The notes under the pieces: generated by a model
Databases searched by the model: none
What the model was told of the DNA's origin: nothing
Seen by the model: only the letters and a program-made list of their open reading frames with translations
In this document: positions 9,773-18,211 of the stretch, piece after piece
Layout: every line of letters starts with the position of its first letter
Position numbering within the stretch: position 1 is the first letter of the stretch
Program-made: the position numbers and the translations under genes
Assembly (NCBI GenBank): GCA_050302275.1
Contig: JBNLAT010000010.1
Coordinates: forward strand, 1-64,000
DNA length: 64,000 nt
Reading direction: 5' to 3'
Origin: JAPHTQ01 sp050302275
Lineage (GTDB): Bacteria; Pseudomonadota; Gammaproteobacteria; Thiohalomonadales; Thiohalomonadaceae

Positions 9773-11641
9773 ATGAAGCCGTTTAGTGAACGCCGTTTTA
9801 TCTCACTTCTGTCTATAGCTGTCCTTAGTCTGGTATTGAGTGCCTGTGGCGGGGGCGGTGGCGACGCAGGGGGCGGAAGTACACCCCCTGCTACTTACAC
9901 CGTCAGCGTCGCTGTCAGCGGTCTCGCTGGCAGTGGTTTGGTGCTGCAAAACAATGGCAGTGACGACCTGAGCGTTAGCACAGACGGCAACGTCACTTTT
10001 GCCACAGCGATTGCTGATGGTAGCGCTTATAACGTCACCGTACTGACTCAGCCCAGCATACCTAATCAGATCTGCACTGTCGCCAATGGCAGTGGTACCG
10101 TTGTGGGTGGAGCCGTCAGCAACGTCAGCATTGCCTGCGTTGCCGCTACTTACACCGTTGGCGTCACCGTCAGCGGCCTGACCGGTACCGGCCTTGTCCT
10201 GCAAAACAACGGCGGTGATGATCTGAGCATCAGCGCAGACGGTAGCGTCACTTTTGCCACAGCGATTGCAGATGGTGGTGCTTATGCCGTCACTGTGCTC
10301 ACCCAGCCAACAGGCCAAACCTGTGCCGTCACCAACGGAAACGGCACGATAGCAGGCGCAGCGGTTAGCAACGTGGTCGTGCAATGCCCCTGGACCAAAC
10401 AAATGGGCGCGGTCGGGGTAAGTACCTATGGCCAATCTGTCGCCACCGACAGTAGAGGTAACGTCTATGTGGCGGGGTATACGGCTGGCGGCCTGGATGG
10501 CAACACGCGGACGGGCACCAATGATTTCTTTGTCACCAAATACGACAGTGCGGGTACCAAGCTATACACCCGGCAACTGGGCGTGTCCGGGGCAGTTACC
10601 TGGGGTAATTCCGTCGCCACCGATATCAACGGCAATGTCTATGTGGCGGGCACTACGGCTGGCGGTCTGGATGGCAAGACGCTGACGGGAGCCGAAGACT
10701 TCTACGTCACCAAGTACAACAGCGCGGGCACCAAGCTATACACCCGGCAACTGGGCGGGGTGGGATTAATTGTGGGAGGGGTGTCTACGTCGTATACCGG
10801 AGGCCAGTCCGTCGCCACCGACGTCAGTGGCAATGTGTATGTGGCGGGGTATACGTATGGTATCGCTCTGGATGGCAAAACGGTGACGGGAGTTGAAGAC
10901 TTCTACGTCACCAAATACAACAGCGCGGGCACCAGGCTATACACCCGGCTACTGGGCGTGGCTGGGACATATACCAAGGGCAACTCCGTCGCCACTGATG
11001 CCAGCGGCAACGTCTATGTGGTGGGGAATACAAAAGGCAGCCTGGATGGCAAAACGCTGACGGGAGTAGAAGACTTCTTCGTGACCAAATACAACAGCGC
11101 GGGCACCAGGCTATACACCCGGCTACTGGGCGTGGCTGGGACATATACTCAGGGCAACTCCGTCGCCACCGATGCCAACGGCAACGTCTATGTGGCGGGG
11201 CAGACGTATGGCGGTCTGGGTGGCAACACGCTGACGGGTATCCAGGACTTTTTCGTCACCAAGTACAACAGCGCGGGCACCAGGTTATACACCAAGCAAC
11301 TGGGCGTGACTGGGAAAAGTACCGTAGGCACTTCCATCGCCACCGATGCCAGCGGCAATGTCTATGTGGCGGGGTATACGACTGGCGGCCTGGATGGCAA
11401 CACGCTGACGGGAACTAGGGACTTTTTCGTCACTAAATACGATAGCGCGGGTACCAAGCTATACACCCGGCAACTGGGCGTGTCCGGGGCAGTTACCTGG
11501 GGTAATTCCGTCGCCACCGATACCAGCGGCAACGTCTATGTGGCGGGGTATACGACTGGCGGCCTGGATGGCAACACGCTGACGGGAACTCAGGACTTCT
11601 TCGTCACCAAGTACGATGGCGCTACCGGCGCGAAGCAGTAA
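9773..11641 (+). CDS. surface lipoprotein with seven SBBP-type beta-propeller repeats
   Basis: Predicted lipoprotein of 622 residues. A signal peptide ends in the lipobox LSAC with the lipidated Cys at 25, followed by a flexible Gly-rich stretch. Two related domains of about 85 residues follow (around 40-205), each starting TYTV..V.VSGL and holding one Cys pair, probably beta-sandwiches. From about 215 there are seven repeats of about 58-66 residues, with the pattern G.SVATD..GNVYVAG then DFFVTKYDSAG and LYTRQLG, the SBBP repeat type. Seven units would close one propeller. The function is unknown; adhesion or ligand binding at the cell surface is an inference. Several repeats are nearly identical in DNA sequence. 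Expression may vary through the preceding C run. Confidence 0.85.
   Translation: MKPFSERRFISLLSIAVLSLVLSACGGGGGDAGGGSTPPATYTVSVAVSGLAGSGLVLQNNGSDDLSVSTDGNVTFATAIADGSAYNVTVLTQPSIPNQICTVANGSGTVVGGAVSNVSIACVAATYTVGVTVSGLTGTGLVLQNNGGDDLSISADGSVTFATAIADGGAYAVTVLTQPTGQTCAVTNGNGTIAGAAVSNVVVQCPWTKQMGAVGVSTYGQSVATDSRGNVYVAGYTAGGLDGNTRTGTNDFFVTKYDSAGTKLYTRQLGVSGAVTWGNSVATDINGNVYVAGTTAGGLDGKTLTGAEDFYVTKYNSAGTKLYTRQLGGVGLIVGGVSTSYTGGQSVATDVSGNVYVAGYTYGIALDGKTVTGVEDFYVTKYNSAGTRLYTRLLGVAGTYTKGNSVATDASGNVYVVGNTKGSLDGKTLTGVEDFFVTKYNSAGTRLYTRLLGVAGTYTQGNSVATDANGNVYVAGQTYGGLGGNTLTGIQDFFVTKYNSAGTRLYTKQLGVTGKSTVGTSIATDASGNVYVAGYTTGGLDGNTLTGTRDFFVTKYDSAGTKLYTRQLGVSGAVTWGNSVATDTSGNVYVAGYTTGGLDGNTLTGTQDFFVTKYDGATGAKQ
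10550..11522 (+). repeat. near-identical DNA repeats inside the propeller gene
   Basis: Units of about 175-195 bp encode the propeller blades. Positions 10550-10625 and 11447-11522 are identical over 76 bp, although they belong to the first and sixth blades. A second near-identical stretch (through GGCTATACACCCGGCTACTG) occurs around 10917-10975 and 11091-11150, in blades three and four. Such identity across separate blades suggests recent duplication or gene conversion and would allow blade number to change by recombination. Confidence 0.85.
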
Positions 11642-11692
11642 GATGATTGGCAACGTGCACGGCTTGCAACCCTGGGTATAGGGTTTGCCAAG

Positions 11693-11730
11693 CAACAAAA
11701 GGCGCATCTTCGGATGCGCTTTTTTGTTGT
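11693..11730 (+). terminator. intrinsic terminator after the lipoprotein gene
   Basis: The stem GCGCATC/GATGCGC (11702-11708 and 11713-11719) closes a stable TTCG tetraloop and is followed by TTTTTTGTTGTTT. The outer CAACAAAA arm (11693-11700) extends the pairing with TTTTTTGTTG, so the structure could terminate in both directions. It lies 50 bp after the lipoprotein stop codon and upstream of the convergent ccm operon end. Confidence 0.92.
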
Positions 11731-11859
11731 TTAAATGCAAAAAAACGAGCATCCGGATGGTTCGCCGGGGGGCAAAATTACACGGACATGGAGATACCGA
11801 TCGGGTTGGGCCAGTGGCGTACATCACCCAGTATGCAACTTTTGTTTTTGCGGTGAGTT

Positions 11860-13128
11860 TTAGTAAATCTTATCAATGACGATTTCGATGGTCCTGTCGT
11901 CACCCACTTTCACATTATCCACTTCACCGATCAGGTCGCCTTTCTCGGCGATGGCATTGCCGGAGTGGGAGATGCGCGCACCGACCTTGACCGAAGCGAA
12001 GTTGGCCAGGGTGGCGTTGGGCATCACTGCGGAGGACTCATCCAGCGTGATCTGCAACGGCAATTCCGCTGCACCACGGCGTGCAGCCGCCAGCGGGAAG
12101 CGCGGACCGTTCATCGCCTTGGCGTAGATAAAGACCGAGTCACCCTGCTGTACCTGCTTCTGTAGTGCGGGAGACAGGCTGACTTTGACCTTCACCGTAG
12201 CATTACCCATCGCTGCGCCCTTATCGGTAGCGGGTGCACTCTGGCTCAGCATCTCGGGCGGTGCCACGCCTGCCAGGGCAGAGACGCGGGTGATCTGGGC
12301 CGCCAGCTGTTGTTGCTCACCCGGCTCGTTGGCGAGCATCGGGTAGAGCTTGTTCCATAGCTCCAGTGCCTTCATGTAATTGCCCTGTTCTTCGGCGACT
12401 ATCCCCGATAACCACAGTGCAACCATATTGTTGGGATCGACGGCCAGCGCCTGGGCCACCAGTTCTGCCGGGCGGCCACTGACGCGACCCTGTTGCTGCA
12501 TCGCCAGCGCGTCGGCCAGCGCGAGTGTTACCACCGGGTCCTGACCTTTGGTTAACTGATAGGCACGGTCGAAGGCGTCCACGGCGGAGGCAGCGTTACG
12601 CATCGACATATAGGTACGGCCTAGCAGGTACCAGCCCTCGGCATCGTCCGGGGTCTGCTCTTCCAGTCGCTGGCGCAGTTTTTCCGCCAGTTGATCCAGG
12701 CTTCCGCTCATGTGCTGGCCATTGCCTGTATTACTTTTTGCCGCGGCCGGAGCTTGCGCGGTGATCATCCGCGGGTTGCCCAGTTGCAGATAGAGGGTGA
12801 TCGCCAGCAATGGCACGATGACCACCAGCCCAACAAGGGTGAATTTTCCCAGTTTGGGATCGGCGCTGGTGGTGGGGGCAGCGCTGCCGCCTTCGATGTC
12901 CTGCAACAGCGACTGCTCCAGTTCCAGCTTGGCTTTCGCATGTTCCTCAGGGCTGATGCGACCTTCGGCCAGCTCGATACCCAGCTCGGCTAGCCGCTCG
13001 CGGGCGATGGCGATGTTCTGTGCCTCACGGTCGTTGGCGGCGAGTTTGCGACTGCGCAGCAGGGTCGGGGAGAGGAAGGCGATGGCGACAACGATCAGTA
13101 GCGCCGAAAGTATCCAGAATAGTGTCAT
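11860..13128 (-). CDS. ccmI: cytochrome c maturation protein CcmI (CycH)
   Basis: Apocytochrome chaperone of the System I cytochrome c maturation pathway; it holds the C-terminus of apocytochromes for the CcmF/H haem lyase. The 422-residue protein begins with a transmembrane helix, MTLFWILSALLIVVAIAFL, and a charged cytoplasmic loop with LAELGIELAEGRISPEEHAKAKLELE. A second helix follows near 105-125. TPR repeats then occupy about 150-270, and a beta-rich C-terminal domain runs from about 300. This matches fused CcmI of gammaproteobacteria. It is the last gene of the ccm operon, and its start overlaps ccmH by 4 bp. Confidence 0.93.
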   Translation of the reverse strand: MTLFWILSALLIVVAIAFLSPTLLRSRKLAANDREAQNIAIARERLAELGIELAEGRISPEEHAKAKLELEQSLLQDIEGGSAAPTTSADPKLGKFTLVGLVVIVPLLAITLYLQLGNPRMITAQAPAAAKSNTGNGQHMSGSLDQLAEKLRQRLEEQTPDDAEGWYLLGRTYMSMRNAASAVDAFDRAYQLTKGQDPVVTLALADALAMQQQGRVSGRPAELVAQALAVDPNNMVALWLSGIVAEEQGNYMKALELWNKLYPMLANEPGEQQQLAAQITRVSALAGVAPPEMLSQSAPATDKGAAMGNATVKVKVSLSPALQKQVQQGDSVFIYAKAMNGPRFPLAAARRGAAELPLQITLDESSAVMPNATLANFASVKVGARISHSGNAIAEKGDLIGEVDNVKVGDDRTIEIVIDKIY

Positions 13129-13577
13129 TTGTCTTGTCCCAGCAGTTTCTCGGCGCGTGCCTGTTGTTCCGCGCTCAGTTCCGGCTCTGCGGTGGCGTTA
13201 CGACGGCGGATAAAGGTGATGATGAAACCGATGCCGCCGATGAGGATGATGAACGGGCCGATCCAGAGCAGCAGGGTGGAAGTCTCCAGCGGCGGACGGT
13301 AGAGGACGAAATCGCCGTAACGATCCACCATGTAGGCGACGATCTCGTCGTTGCTCTTCCCTTCCTGGATCATCTTGTAGGCCTGGTCGCGCAGGTCCTG
13401 CGCCAGTTCGGCGTTGGAGGCGGCGATGTTCTGGTTCTGGCACACCAGACAACGCAACTCTTCGGTAAGCACCTTGAAGCGTGCCTCGTCCTCCGGGCTT
13501 TTGAACTCGTGAGTCTCAATCCGGGCGAAAACGGTACTGCTGAAGATCAGCAGGGCGATAGCGAACCAGCGTGTCAT
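13125..13577 (-). CDS. ccmH: cytochrome c maturation protein CcmH
   Basis: Membrane-anchored thiol-disulfide protein that reduces the haem-binding cysteines of apocytochrome c. The 150-residue protein has a signal peptide and the LRCLVCQNQNI motif with C43 and C46. An amphipathic helical domain follows, and a transmembrane segment of about 20 residues near 100-125. Only the CcmH N-terminal module is present here; the TPR part is the separate ccmI gene. It overlaps ccmG and ccmI by 4 bp each (ATGA type). Confidence 0.95.
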   Translation of the reverse strand: MTRWFAIALLIFSSTVFARIETHEFKSPEDEARFKVLTEELRCLVCQNQNIAASNAELAQDLRDQAYKMIQEGKSNDEIVAYMVDRYGDFVLYRPPLETSTLLLWIGPFIILIGGIGFIITFIRRRNATAEPELSAEQQARAEKLLGQDK

Positions 13578-14116
13578 GCGTTCTCTCCCTTCAGTTCCTG
13601 TAGCAGCGGCAGAATTTTCTTCTCCAGCGCCTCTTCGGTGATCGGGCCGATCTGCTTGTAACGGATGGTGCCCTTTTTATCGATGACGAAGGTCTCCGGT
13701 ACGCCGTAAACGCCCCAGTCGAGCCCGGCGCGGCCATGCAGGTCGGAGACCGAGGTGAGGAAGGGGTTGCCCAGCTGGCCCAGCCAGCCCATGGCGTCGC
13801 GCGCCTCGTCCTTGTAGTTGAGGCCGATGATTGGCACCACGTTTCGCTGTGCCAGTTTGTTGACCAGTTGGTGTTCGGCGCGGCAGGCGGTACACCAGGA
13901 GGCCCAGACATTCAGCATCCACACCTGACCCAGCATGTCCTTCGGCGCGAAGGTGGCCGCCGGGTTGTGCAGGGTCGGCAGTTCGAAGGCCGGGGCCGGT
14001 TTGCCAATCAGCGGCGAGGGCACTTCCCGCGGGTCGAGGGAGAGGCCGACGGCGAGAAACACCACCATAACCGCGAACAGGGAAAAGGGGATCAGGAAAC
14101 GCAGTTTAATCTTCAT
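13574..14116 (-). CDS. ccmG: thiol:disulfide interchange protein CcmG (DsbE)
   Basis: Periplasmic thioredoxin-like protein tethered by an N-terminal helix; it keeps apocytochrome or CcmH thiols reduced. In the 180-residue protein the active site reads WASWCTACRAEH, with C75 and C78. Most CcmG proteins carry CPxC or CVPC, so the Thr-Ala pair between the cysteines is a small departure that may shift the redox potential. The cis-Pro region follows in YGVPETFVID, with the GIRYK-like strand after it. It lies in the operon between ccmF and ccmH, with 4-bp overlaps on both sides. Confidence 0.94.
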   Translation of the reverse strand: MKIKLRFLIPFSLFAVMVVFLAVGLSLDPREVPSPLIGKPAPAFELPTLHNPAATFAPKDMLGQVWMLNVWASWCTACRAEHQLVNKLAQRNVVPIIGLNYKDEARDAMGWLGQLGNPFLTSVSDLHGRAGLDWGVYGVPETFVIDKKGTIRYKQIGPITEEALEKKILPLLQELKGENA

Positions 14117-16056
14117 GAGTTCTGCTCCATCGCCTTACGTGCCAGACGGAAGTAGCGGCGGTCGCTGGCAGCGAGCAGTCCGCCGAGGGCCATCAGCAGT
14201 CCGCCGAGCCAGATCCAGCGCAGGAATGGCTTGTGGTAGAGGCGCAGGCTCCAGGCACCTTCGCTACCCAGCGGTTCGCCGAGGGCGACGAACAGGTCGC
14301 GGAACAGGCCGCCATCGATACCAGCCTCGGTCATCGGCATACCGGTGCTGTAGTTACGCTTTTCCGGGTGCAATACGGTGACGGGGCTGCCGCCTGAGGA
14401 AACGCTTACTTCGCCGCGGGCACCACTGTAGTTGGGGCCGGTGAAATTCTTGGCACCATCGAAGGTGAAGCTGTAGCCGCCCATCTCATAGCTCTGGCCC
14501 GGGTCAAGACGGATGTCCTTCTCGGTGCTGTAGATGGTGGTGAGGCTGACCCCGGCGATGAACATGGCGATGCCGAGATGACCCAGCACCATGCCCAGTT
14601 TTCCGCGTGAGGCGCCCTTGAACAGCTCGGCGGGGTTCTTCTGCTCCTTCACCCAGGCGAGGGTGGCGAACAGTACCCAGAAGGCGAGTACCGAGCCGAC
14701 AACCGCGCCGAGAGTGAAGCGCGGGGCGAAGATCAGCACCGCAGCGACACCGGCCACCACGCTCGCCGCCAGCGGTAGGCGCAGCTTCTGCCACAGCTCT
14801 TTCGGATCGCTTTTGCGCCAGTTGGCGAAGACACCGATGCCGACCAGCACCGCCAGCGGAATGGTCAGCGGTACGAAGACGTTGTCGAAGTAGGGTGGCC
14901 CCACCGATATCTTGCCGATGCCGAGGGCATCAAGGATCAGTGGATAGAGGGTACCGAGCAGGATGCTGACCGCGGTGACCACCAGCAGCACGTTATTTAG
15001 CAGCAGGCCGGTTTCGCGGGAGACCAGAGCAAAGTGGACGTTGGCGCGGATCTCACTGGCACGCCAGGAGTAGAGCAGCAGCGAACCGCCGACCACCACG
15101 CCGAGGAATAGCAGGATGAAGACGCCGCGCTCCGGGTCGGTGGCGAAGGCGTGCACCGAGGTCAGTACCCCCGAGCGAACCAGGAAGGTGCCGAGCAGGC
15201 TAAGGGAAAAGGCGAAGATAGCCAGTAGCACGGTCCAGGCCTTGAAGGCGCCGCGCTTCTCGGTCACCGCCAGGGAGTGGAGCAGGGCGGTGCCTACCAG
15301 CCAGGGCATGAAGGAGGCGTTTTCTACCGGATCCCAGAACCACCAGCCGCCCCAGCCCAGTTCGTAATAGGCCCACCAGCTGCCGAGGACGATACCGAGG
15401 GTGAGGAAGACCCAGGCGACATTGGTCCAGGGCCGCGACCAGCGTGCCCAGGCGGCGTCGAGGCGTCCGCCCAGCATCGCCGCGATGGCAAAGGCAAAGG
15501 CGACGGAGAAGCCGACGTAGCCCATGTAGAGCATCGGCGGGTGGATCGCCAGGCCCGGGTCCTGCAGTAGCGGGTTGAGTTCACGCCCTTCCATTGGCGG
15601 CATCGGCAGCCGTTCGAAGGGGTTGGAGGTAACCAGGATAAACAGCAGGAAGCCGGTGCCGACCATGCCCATCACACCGATAACCCTTGCCACCATCGCC
15701 TCGGGCACGCTGCGGCTGAAGATCGCCACGGCGACGGTCCAGAGGGAGAGCGACAGGGCCCACAGCAACAATGAACCTTCATGCGCGCCCCACACCCCGG
15801 AGATGAGGTAGATGGTGGGCAACTGGGTGTTGGAGTTGCTGGCGACGTACTGTACCGAGAAGTCGTGCACCAGGAAGGCGTAGGTGAGGCAGGCGAAGGA
15901 GACTGCCACCATCAGGAACTGGGCCCAGGCGGCGGGACGGGCCAGGGCGATCCAGCTGGCGATACCGCGATGGGCGCCGATCACCGGCAGACTTGCCTGC
16001 ACCAGTGCCATGCAGAGGGCGAGGATCAGGGCCATGTGGCCGAGTTCTGGGATCAT
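14113..16056 (-). CDS. ccmF: cytochrome c haem lyase subunit CcmF
   Basis: Large polytopic inner-membrane protein (647 residues, the family size) that ligates haem from holo-CcmE to apocytochrome c. The tryptophan-rich periplasmic WWD segment is visible as LGWGGWWFWDPVENASFMPW. About 13-15 hydrophobic helices fill the rest, and a periplasmic domain lies near the C-terminus. Conserved histidines flank the WWD segment as expected for haem handling. It overlaps ccmE and ccmG by 4 bp. Confidence 0.97.
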   Translation of the reverse strand: MIPELGHMALILALCMALVQASLPVIGAHRGIASWIALARPAAWAQFLMVAVSFACLTYAFLVHDFSVQYVASNSNTQLPTIYLISGVWGAHEGSLLLWALSLSLWTVAVAIFSRSVPEAMVARVIGVMGMVGTGFLLFILVTSNPFERLPMPPMEGRELNPLLQDPGLAIHPPMLYMGYVGFSVAFAFAIAAMLGGRLDAAWARWSRPWTNVAWVFLTLGIVLGSWWAYYELGWGGWWFWDPVENASFMPWLVGTALLHSLAVTEKRGAFKAWTVLLAIFAFSLSLLGTFLVRSGVLTSVHAFATDPERGVFILLFLGVVVGGSLLLYSWRASEIRANVHFALVSRETGLLLNNVLLVVTAVSILLGTLYPLILDALGIGKISVGPPYFDNVFVPLTIPLAVLVGIGVFANWRKSDPKELWQKLRLPLAASVVAGVAAVLIFAPRFTLGAVVGSVLAFWVLFATLAWVKEQKNPAELFKGASRGKLGMVLGHLGIAMFIAGVSLTTIYSTEKDIRLDPGQSYEMGGYSFTFDGAKNFTGPNYSGARGEVSVSSGGSPVTVLHPEKRNYSTGMPMTEAGIDGGLFRDLFVALGEPLGSEGAWSLRLYHKPFLRWIWLGGLLMALGGLLAASDRRYFRLARKAMEQNS

Positions 16057-16496
16057 TGTGGCTTTTCTCCATTGCTCTTGCCGGATTTCTCCAGCGCCGC
16101 CGCGACTTCAGGCGGCATGTATTTCTCGTCGTGCTTGGCCAGCACTTCGTCGGCGATAAACTCGCCGTTTGCTCCCATGCGGCCCTGGGCGATCACCCCC
16201 TGACCCTCTTGGAACAGGTCGGGCAGGATACCGGTGTAGCTGACATTGATGCGGTTGGTCAGGTCGGTGACGACGAAGCGCACAGTCAGCTCCTTGCCAC
16301 GCTGAAGCGAGCCCTTCTCCACCAGCCCGCCGAGGCGGAACAGGTGATCCTTCGGCGCCTTGCCCTCGGCGATCTCGGTGGGCGAGAAGAAATAGGAGAG
16401 GTTGTTGCCCAGGGCATTGAACACCAGCACCGCGGCCAGGGCGAGGACGCCCAGGCCGACCAGGATGATCAGCAGTCGTTTCTGTCTTGCCTTCAT
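16053..16496 (-). CDS. ccmE: haem chaperone CcmE
   Basis: Periplasmic haem carrier that binds haem covalently through a histidine and hands it to CcmF. The 147-residue protein has an N-terminal anchor helix, an OB-fold beta barrel, and the haem-binding motif LAKHDEKYMPPEV with H122 and Y126. The ATG at 16496 overlaps the ccmD stop as ATGA. A longer open frame extends upstream to 16619 but would run through ccmD and has no homologous N-terminus, so I rejected it. Confidence 0.95.
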   Translation of the reverse strand: MKARQKRLLIILVGLGVLALAAVLVFNALGNNLSYFFSPTEIAEGKAPKDHLFRLGGLVEKGSLQRGKELTVRFVVTDLTNRINVSYTGILPDLFQEGQGVIAQGRMGANGEFIADEVLAKHDEKYMPPEVAAALEKSGKSNGEKPQ

Positions 16497-16660
16497 GCTT
16501 GCCTCGTTTCGTTCATCCGCAGCAGGCGCCGGATGTGGCGCAGGATATCCGCTCTGCGGCGGTGGAGCAGGATCGGTTCGGCGACCATCAGCAGCGCGGT
16601 GACGCCGAAAGATGGCCATACGTAGGCGGCGTATCCGCCCATGTTGAGAAATTCGCTCAT
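16493..16660 (-). CDS. ccmD: haem exporter protein CcmD
   Basis: A 55-residue protein read directly from the sequence: MSEFLNMGGYAAYVWPSFGV, a hydrophobic helix to about residue 32, then a strongly basic tail with LHRRRADILRHIRRLLR. This is the standard CcmD layout: N-terminal MGGYA..VW motif, one transmembrane helix and a basic cytoplasmic end. CcmD releases holo-CcmE from the CcmABC complex. It sits exactly between ccmC and ccmE with 4-bp ATGA overlaps on both sides, which fixes both ends. Confidence 0.93.
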   Translation of the reverse strand: MSEFLNMGGYAAYVWPSFGVTALLMVAEPILLHRRRADILRHIRRLLRMNETRQA

Positions 16661-17412
16661 GCCTTTGACTCCCCGGCGATTAGCTCTTTGACCCAGCTGC
16701 TGTCGCGCTCCCGTTCAAGGATGATGCTGCGCACCCGCTGCATCGCCACGGCGATGCTGTAGGCCCAGAAGCCAAGGGTCATGATCAGCATGGTGGCGAG
16801 CATCACGCCGCCCATGCTGGAGCCACTGCTCATGCTGACCGACGCGCCCTGGTGCAGGGTGTTCCACCATTTGACCGAGTAGTGAATGATGGGGATGTTG
16901 ACTGCGCCTACCAAACAGAGCACTGCGGCGGCACGGTCGGCACGGCGGTTGTCTTCGATAGCGGCATGCAGGGCGATGTAGCCGATGAAGAGGAACAGCA
17001 GGATCAATTCTGAGGTGAGGCGTGCGTCCCAGACCCACCAGGTGCCCCACATCGGTTTGCCCCAGAAGGCGCCGGTCCACAGGGCCACAAAGGTCAGCAT
17101 GGCGCCGGTGGGGGCCAGGGCCGAGGCCATCATTGCCGAGAGGCGGGTGTTGTAGATCAGCCCTAGCAGCGACCAGAAGGCCATCGCCAGGTAGATGATC
17201 ATCGACATCCAGGCGGCGGGGACGTGGACGAAGATAATGCGGTAGCCCTCGCCCTGTTTGTAGTCGGTGGGGGCGATGGCGAAGCTCATGTAGAGCCCGA
17301 CCGCGATCAGTGCCACGGCGATCCAGGCGGACCAGCGGGCGATGCCACCGGCCAGCGGGTAGAAGGTCGCTGGCGAGGAGAATTTGAACCAGTTGATGAT
17401 GCGTGAATCCAT
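16657..17412 (-). CDS. ccmC: haem transporter subunit CcmC
   Basis: Inner-membrane protein that loads haem onto CcmE. The 251-residue protein has six predicted helices. The WWD motif is present as MWGTWWVWDARLTSELIL, flanked by conserved histidines in VHVPAAWMS and IHYSVKWWNTLHQG. It overlaps ccmD by 4 bp. The ccmB gene lies 130 bp upstream of it; that gap shows no separate gene and no obvious terminator, so read-through from ccmAB is likely. Confidence 0.95.
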   Translation of the reverse strand: MDSRIINWFKFSSPATFYPLAGGIARWSAWIAVALIAVGLYMSFAIAPTDYKQGEGYRIIFVHVPAAWMSMIIYLAMAFWSLLGLIYNTRLSAMMASALAPTGAMLTFVALWTGAFWGKPMWGTWWVWDARLTSELILLFLFIGYIALHAAIEDNRRADRAAAVLCLVGAVNIPIIHYSVKWWNTLHQGASVSMSSGSSMGGVMLATMLIMTLGFWAYSIAVAMQRVRSIILERERDSSWVKELIAGESKA

Positions 17413-17542
17413 GGGTGACCCATTATTTATGTCTGGAATAAGAGCAAGTTACTCTGGTTTAGTTCCTAGCGTCGTGAACTCTATCCCGTGAAGCTGAACG
17501 CAAAATTAGCGTAGTGATCATGGGCTTGTTTCCAATCACCAG

Positions 17543-18211
17543 CTATTCTGCCGAAATTCGCAGTGACACGGCCGCTGCCAACGGCGCAAAAAAGAGTGCC
17601 ATTACCAGAATCGCCGCCAGCATCGACAGGTGTCCCTCGGCCCCCAGCCCGGAGGCGGTGGCCTCTACCGCACCGGCACCGAAGATCAGTACCGGGATGG
17701 TTAGCGGTAGCACCAGCAGTGAGACCAGCACACCGCCGTTGCGTAGTCCGAGGGTGAGTGCCGCGCCAATGGCGCCGATCAGGCTCAGTACCGGGGTGCC
17801 GAGCAGCAGACTGAGCAGCAATACCCCCAGCGCCTCGGTGGAGAGGTCGTACTGGATGCCCAGCACCGGCCCCATTAACACCAGCGGCACCCCGCTGATC
17901 AGCCAGTGGGCGATCACCTTGCCCAACACCAGCAGCGAGAGCGGACAAGGGGATAGCAGCAGCTGATCCAGAGTGCCGTCGGCGAAGTCGGCGGCGAACA
18001 GTTGTTCCAGTGCCAGCATCGAGGAGAGCAGCGCCGCGACCCAGACGATACCGGGGGCGATTAGTCGCAGGGTGTTCGGTTCCGGGCCGATGGCCAGCGG
18101 GAAGAGGCTGACCACGATAACAAAGAAGAACAGAGTGGAGAGCAGATCGCCACGATGGCGGAAGGCCAGCAGCAGGTCGCGGGCGATGATGGCGCGGAAG
18201 GTACTAAACAT
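17543..18211 (-). CDS. ccmB: haem exporter ABC permease CcmB
   Basis: Six-helix permease subunit (222 residues) that works with the CcmA ATPase to release holo-CcmE. The opening MFSTFRAIIARDLLLAFRHR and the segment LRLIAPGIVWVAALLS..L are typical, as is PLVLPLTIPVLIFG near the end (here VLPLTIPVLIFGAGAVEA). The start overlaps the end of ccmA by 8 bp. Confidence 0.94.
   Translation of the reverse strand: MFSTFRAIIARDLLLAFRHRGDLLSTLFFFVIVVSLFPLAIGPEPNTLRLIAPGIVWVAALLSSMLALEQLFAADFADGTLDQLLLSPCPLSLLVLGKVIAHWLISGVPLVLMGPVLGIQYDLSTEALGVLLLSLLLGTPVLSLIGAIGAALTLGLRNGGVLVSLLVLPLTIPVLIFGAGAVEATASGLGAEGHLSMLAAILVMALFFAPLAAAVSLRISAE

Noticed and set aside
9773..11641. Repeat spacing in the lipoprotein gene as a CRISPR array
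   Set aside because: Units are about 175-195 bp, translate in frame through all copies and carry a conserved protein motif; no short repeat-spacer pattern.
16497..16619. Longer N-terminus for CcmE
   Set aside because: The frame is antisense-independent but overlaps ccmD entirely; CcmE proteins start with the KARQKR anchor segment, and the ATG at 16496 fits the 4-bp overlap pattern.
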